Of a DNA stretch of 28,700 nt, positions 26,181 through 28,700 are shown one piece after another. The stretch's first letter is position 1. The number at the start of each line of letters is the position of its first letter. The notes below the pieces were generated by a model. That model made no database searches. It worked only from the letters and a program-made list of their open reading frames with translations, and had not been told where the DNA came from. Source of the stretch: an uncultured Alphaproteobacteria bacterium (GTDB lineage: Bacteria > Pseudomonadota > Alphaproteobacteria > Caulobacterales > Caulobacteraceae); contig CAIYSH010000468.1 in assembly GCA_903928755.1 (NCBI GenBank), positions 1-28,700 of the forward strand, in the 5' to 3' direction. Both the position numbers and the translations under genes were made by a program.

Positions 26181-26919
26181 TCAGAAGAGGATTGTGATCC
26201 TTGGGGCCGCATCAGCCATGGCGCAGGCCGCTGCCCGCCGATGGGCAGCAAAGGGCGCTCGACTGGTTTTAGTGGGGCGAAATGGCTCGCGGCTCGAGAG
26301 TATCGCCCAAGACCTTCGGACACGAGGGGCGGGAATGGTCGAAGGGGTAACACTCGATTGTGCCAAGGCCGACGTCGAGTCATCTCTGACCAGCTTCTTC
26401 GAAATCTTGGGTGGGATCGACATGATTTTGGTCGCCTATGGGCAATCGGGTGACCAGGAATTCCTCGAGGTCGATGCTCCAGCCGCCGCCGAGCTGTTTG
26501 CGACAAATTTCACCAGCGCTGCAGCCTGGTGTTTGGCGGCAGCCCGGATTTTCGAACGGCAGAGCTATGGCACCCTTCTTGTCATTGGGTCCGTCGCTGG
26601 CGACAGGGGACGTCGGTCGAACTATATCTATGGAGCCTCAAAAGCGGGGCTGGGTGTCTTGGTCCAAGGCATAGCCCACCGCCTGTCTAAGTGCGGCGGC
26701 AGAGCTGTGCTGATAAAGCCCGGTTTTGTCGACACGCCGATTACCGCAGGGATAGTGAAGAAGGGACCCTTGTGGTCCAAGCCGGATACCCTGGGACGGG
26801 TCATCGCAGATGCGGCCGTGCGTGGCGGGCCTATCGTCTATGCCCCGTCCTACTGGCGCCTAATCCTCTTGATCATTCGTGCCGTTCCAGCAGCAATTTT
26901 CCACAGGACCCGTCTTTAG
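26173..26919 (+). CDS. Short-chain reductase, DprE2-like (keto-sugar reductase of the DprE1/DprE2 pair)
   Basis: A 248-residue SDR, near the length of DprE2. The nucleotide-binding motif reads GAASAMAQAAA (11-21), a relaxed form of TGxxxGxG also seen in DprE2-like proteins, followed by a basic VGRNGSR that suggests NADPH. The catalytic set is S140, Y153 and K157 (YIYGASK). The last 25 residues (SYWRLILLIIRAVPAAIF then HRTRL) form a hydrophobic C-terminal segment expected to anchor it at the membrane, where its polyprenyl-linked keto-sugar would sit. It would reduce the C2 keto product of the DprE1-like oxidase. The start at ATG 26173 overlaps the previous stop. No DPPR synthase or phosphatase gene is adjacent in this window. 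Confidence 0.86.
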   Translation: MTSQKRIVILGAASAMAQAAARRWAAKGARLVLVGRNGSRLESIAQDLRTRGAGMVEGVTLDCAKADVESSLTSFFEILGGIDMILVAYGQSGDQEFLEVDAPAAAELFATNFTSAAAWCLAAARIFERQSYGTLLVIGSVAGDRGRRSNYIYGASKAGLGVLVQGIAHRLSKCGGRAVLIKPGFVDTPITAGIVKKGPLWSKPDTLGRVIADAAVRGGPIVYAPSYWRLILLIIRAVPAAIFHRTRL

Positions 26920-27043
26920 GGAACATGGCACGGAAGGTCTGGGGTTCGCAGTCTGCCGATCCTACTGATTGGCGGGCGCATGACAGTGTCTAGGCTTGCG
27001 GATTCATGCGCATGGCGGGTCCGGAGGTAGATGCTCACCCCTC

Positions 27044-27430
27044 CTATGAAGTAAGCGCCGGTAGTCTGGGTTTTGAGACGACCTCTGTGATGGGGTTGAG
27101 GGCGGTTCTTCCGAGGAGCGCTCCGCGGGCGATGACTGAGACGGTAGCGTCATAGCGCCGACAGACGCCGCTGTGCAGGTGGATGCGCGTCGTCACCGCC
27201 CAGATCGGCGGCATGTCGAAATGGTTGTTGGCGTGAACCTTGTGTTGATCGGCTTGCCGAGCTTGTCCTCCAGCTCCGTTACGCACTTCTCAAGGCAGGG
27301 CATCGTCATAGCCTGGATTTCCGGCAAAGCGACCAATTCAGCGTTTTGCACGGCTTGCGCCAGCATGCCCTCGGTGATGCCCGGTCAAAGGGCGGGGGTG
27401 AGCAGATACGCCCGAATTTGAGTCATGGGC
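27044..27430 (-). pseudogene. Broken IS66-type transposase fragment
   Basis: The minus strand holds two short overlapping frames that together resemble the N-terminal part of IS66 transposases. One (27366 down to 27193) reads VTELEDKLGKP, like the coiled helix before the usual NSSxPPS segment. The other (27286 down to 27044) reads MPPIWAVTTRIHLHSGVCRRYD, like PPIRPxVTRxxxHxGxCPxC of the zinc-binding segment, then a GxxLGRTALNPITEVV stretch like PGSPFGPxIxALV. The Cys-x-x-Cys pairs are mostly lost, the DDE catalytic region is absent and the two frames do not join. So it is an inactive relic. No terminal inverted repeats or target duplication were found. The family call is by pattern memory. 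Confidence 0.5.
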
Positions 27431-27545
27431 GTCAATTAAGTATATCTGCGAATTTCCAGATTTCGAGCAAGCAGCCTAAATCAGTTTTTATCTACAATAA
27501 ATCCGCGATTTATCGCTACTCGATGGCAGCAAATTTGGAAATCCA

Positions 27546-27569
27546 ATGACTATTTGTAAATCTAGTCAT
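27546..27569. repeat. Small inverted repeat over the stop codon of the GT-C-like gene
   Basis: ATGACTA (27546-27552) pairs with TAGTCAT (27563-27569) across a 10-base AT-rich loop, overlapping the minus-strand stop at 27566-27568. It may act as a weak transcript end for that gene. There is no clear T-run. Confidence 0.35.
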
Positions 27570-28700
27570 CCGATCTTCAATTTCATCACGCGATATGAAC
27601 CACACTCGTATACTTTGATATAATTTGTAGCTATGTAATCATCTAATGTTTTGATTTTACTGCTAATTGCAGACCCGTTTGGTTCTATAATGTTGTCGTA
27701 TAGAGAGTTTAATACAACGTAGCGGACCTTTTTTTGCCCCAATTCGCTTACAATGATATTTTGAATATGGGCGTTTGTCTGCAATCCTGGATCAAATTGA
27801 AACCATTTTGTTGAAGGTGTTCGGTCTGCGAGAAAGTAAAAGATGATATCGTTTTGAACAATTCTGTCATGACGGGAATTTCCGACGAAAATTGGCTCAT
27901 TTTTTTCAGTATTTTTTACTATATAATCAATAGCCTGCGCTTGATCAATCCGATTTCTGAATGAACCAAGTCGCTCATTTTTGGTAATAACGGTGGGAAA
28001 TTCAGAGATAGTGGCGTATTTCACCGGAACAAATCTTTGCACGCAAATTAATAGCGCTGCCAGAGATGTTGAAATGACGAGCCCAATGGTTGCGGCGCAG
28101 GCGATTTTGAGCACTGCTGAATAAGATCTGTATTGAGATATCGATCTCACAAAAACATTCGCCATCAACGCGAGAGACATTATGAAAGATAAACACATAT
28201 GTATCGGGCTTACACGGACCATGCCCTTAATATAGAAAATGGATGACAAAACAGCACAAAATATTGAAATTCCTGATTTATAATCAATGCTTTTAATGTC
28301 TTTTATTAATCCCCGGAACAACAGATATACATATATCGCAACAATCGAAGGGGGAGCATAGACAACATAATTAATGAATGCCGATTCGAATATTGGGAAT
28401 GGAAGATTTCGATTCACTGCATAGGTTTTTGATGGAAACAGAAGCACTTGGTAGATCAGATCAGGAACCACGCCTTGCCATATGTAGAAGACCATAAGGG
28501 GTCCGGTCACCAGGAGCCCCCCCGCCAGGTAGGGCCCAAGCTTCGAAAAGACTGCCCTAATCGGGCTTACACTCGGATCTTTGGCGACCAAAATTCGGCC
28601 TAAGATGACCATCGATGTAGCACCAGCCGCAGCAATTCCAATTTCATATCGAAAGAGCACGACAAGTCCGGAGACTATGCCGGCGGCAAAGGTCTGGGCA
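27566..28700 (-). CDS. GT-C-like polytopic membrane glycosyltransferase, 3' part (5' end outside window)
   Basis: The reading frame is open through the right edge (AQTFAAGIVSGLVVLFRYEIG in frame), so only the C-terminal part is present, about 378 residues. It has about seven or eight hydrophobic helices in the first 220 residues, then a soluble C-terminal domain with IVKNTEKNEPIFVGNSRHDR, then NDIIFYFLADRTPSTKWFQFDPG. That resembles the C-terminal domain of bacterial GT39/ArnT-like mannosyltransferase relatives that use polyprenyl-phospho-sugars. The GLVVLFRYEIG segment also fits GT-C helices. It is far AT-richer than everything else in the window (about 27% GC in 27601-27660), a strong sign of recent transfer. 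It could serve with the DprE1/DprE2-like pair, which makes polyprenyl-linked sugar, but that link is inference. Confidence 0.7.
   Translation of the reverse strand, partial: AQTFAAGIVSGLVVLFRYEIGIAAAGATSMVILGRILVAKDPSVSPIRAVFSKLGPYLAGGLLVTGPLMVFYIWQGVVPDLIYQVLLFPSKTYAVNRNLPFPIFESAFINYVVYAPPSIVAIYVYLLFRGLIKDIKSIDYKSGISIFCAVLSSIFYIKGMVRVSPIHMCLSFIMSLALMANVFVRSISQYRSYSAVLKIACAATIGLVISTSLAALLICVQRFVPVKYATISEFPTVITKNERLGSFRNRIDQAQAIDYIVKNTEKNEPIFVGNSRHDRIVQNDIIFYFLADRTPSTKWFQFDPGLQTNAHIQNIIVSELGQKKVRYVVLNSLYDNIIEPNGSAISSKIKTLDDYIATNYIKVYECGSYRVMKLKIG

Noticed and set aside
26691..26993. 100-codon plus frame over the end of the DprE2-like gene
   Set aside because: Out of frame with the SDR, no domain, mostly overlapping a confident gene.

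Overview
The window looks like a chromosomal segment of a GC-rich alphaproteobacterium, probably of the Caulobacterales type. The clues are a very large NAD-specific glutamate dehydrogenase (about 1,600 residues), a YkvA-type small membrane protein, a HerA-like YjgR/DUF853 ATPase and a heptose-precursor operon. Genus-level placement is inference. Base composition is uneven. A hand-counted 60-base sample is about 62% GC in the dehydrogenase (23761-23820), about 43% in the radical SAM gene (12721-12780) and about 27% in the last gene (27601-27660).

Layout. (1) 1-4572 is housekeeping-like: the tail of a membrane protein, YkvA/DUF1232, a short-chain dehydrogenase with its own terminator, then on the minus strand the DUF853 ATPase and a PYROXD2-like flavoprotein. 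(2) 4573-13489 is a tightly packed, single-direction, lower-GC cassette: a thiamine-diphosphate E1 alpha/beta pair without E2/E3, two tandem DegT-type sugar aminotransferases, an orphan protein, two extended-SDR sugar epimerase/dehydratases and a radical SAM enzyme with extra C-terminal cysteines. (3) 13603-16734, minus strand, is a heptose-activation operon: HldE-like bifunctional enzyme with reversed domain order, a nucleotidyltransferase, a decayed epimerase remnant and a GmhA-like isomerase. (4) 17052-24389 holds a GT9/heptosyltransferase-like gene, an AI-2E family membrane protein and the giant NAD-glutamate dehydrogenase, preceded by three tandem hairpins. (5) 24831-28700 holds a DprE1/DprE2-like oxidase-reductase pair, a broken IS66-type transposase and the 3' part of an AT-rich GT-C-like membrane protein that runs off the window.

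How the genes could work together (inference). GmhA and HldE would make D-glycero-D-manno-heptose phosphates, and one of two nucleotidyltransferase activities would activate the sugar. The cassette at 4.9-13.5 kb could then convert an NDP-sugar (heptose or hexose) to an unusual amino, deoxy or branched sugar. Two aminotransferases plus one radical SAM enzyme match the DesI/DesII/DesV logic of desosamine synthesis, and the E1 pair could supply or transfer a small acyl (acyloin-type) unit. The GT9-like and GT-C-like proteins would be transferases in surface-glycan assembly, and the DprE1/DprE2-like pair suggests a polyprenyl-phospho-pentose branch.

Signs of recent change are a stop codon at codon 5 behind the best start of the first aminotransferase, a frameshifted epimerase relic beside gmhA, a broken transposase and sharp composition steps. 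No tRNA, rRNA or CRISPR array was seen.
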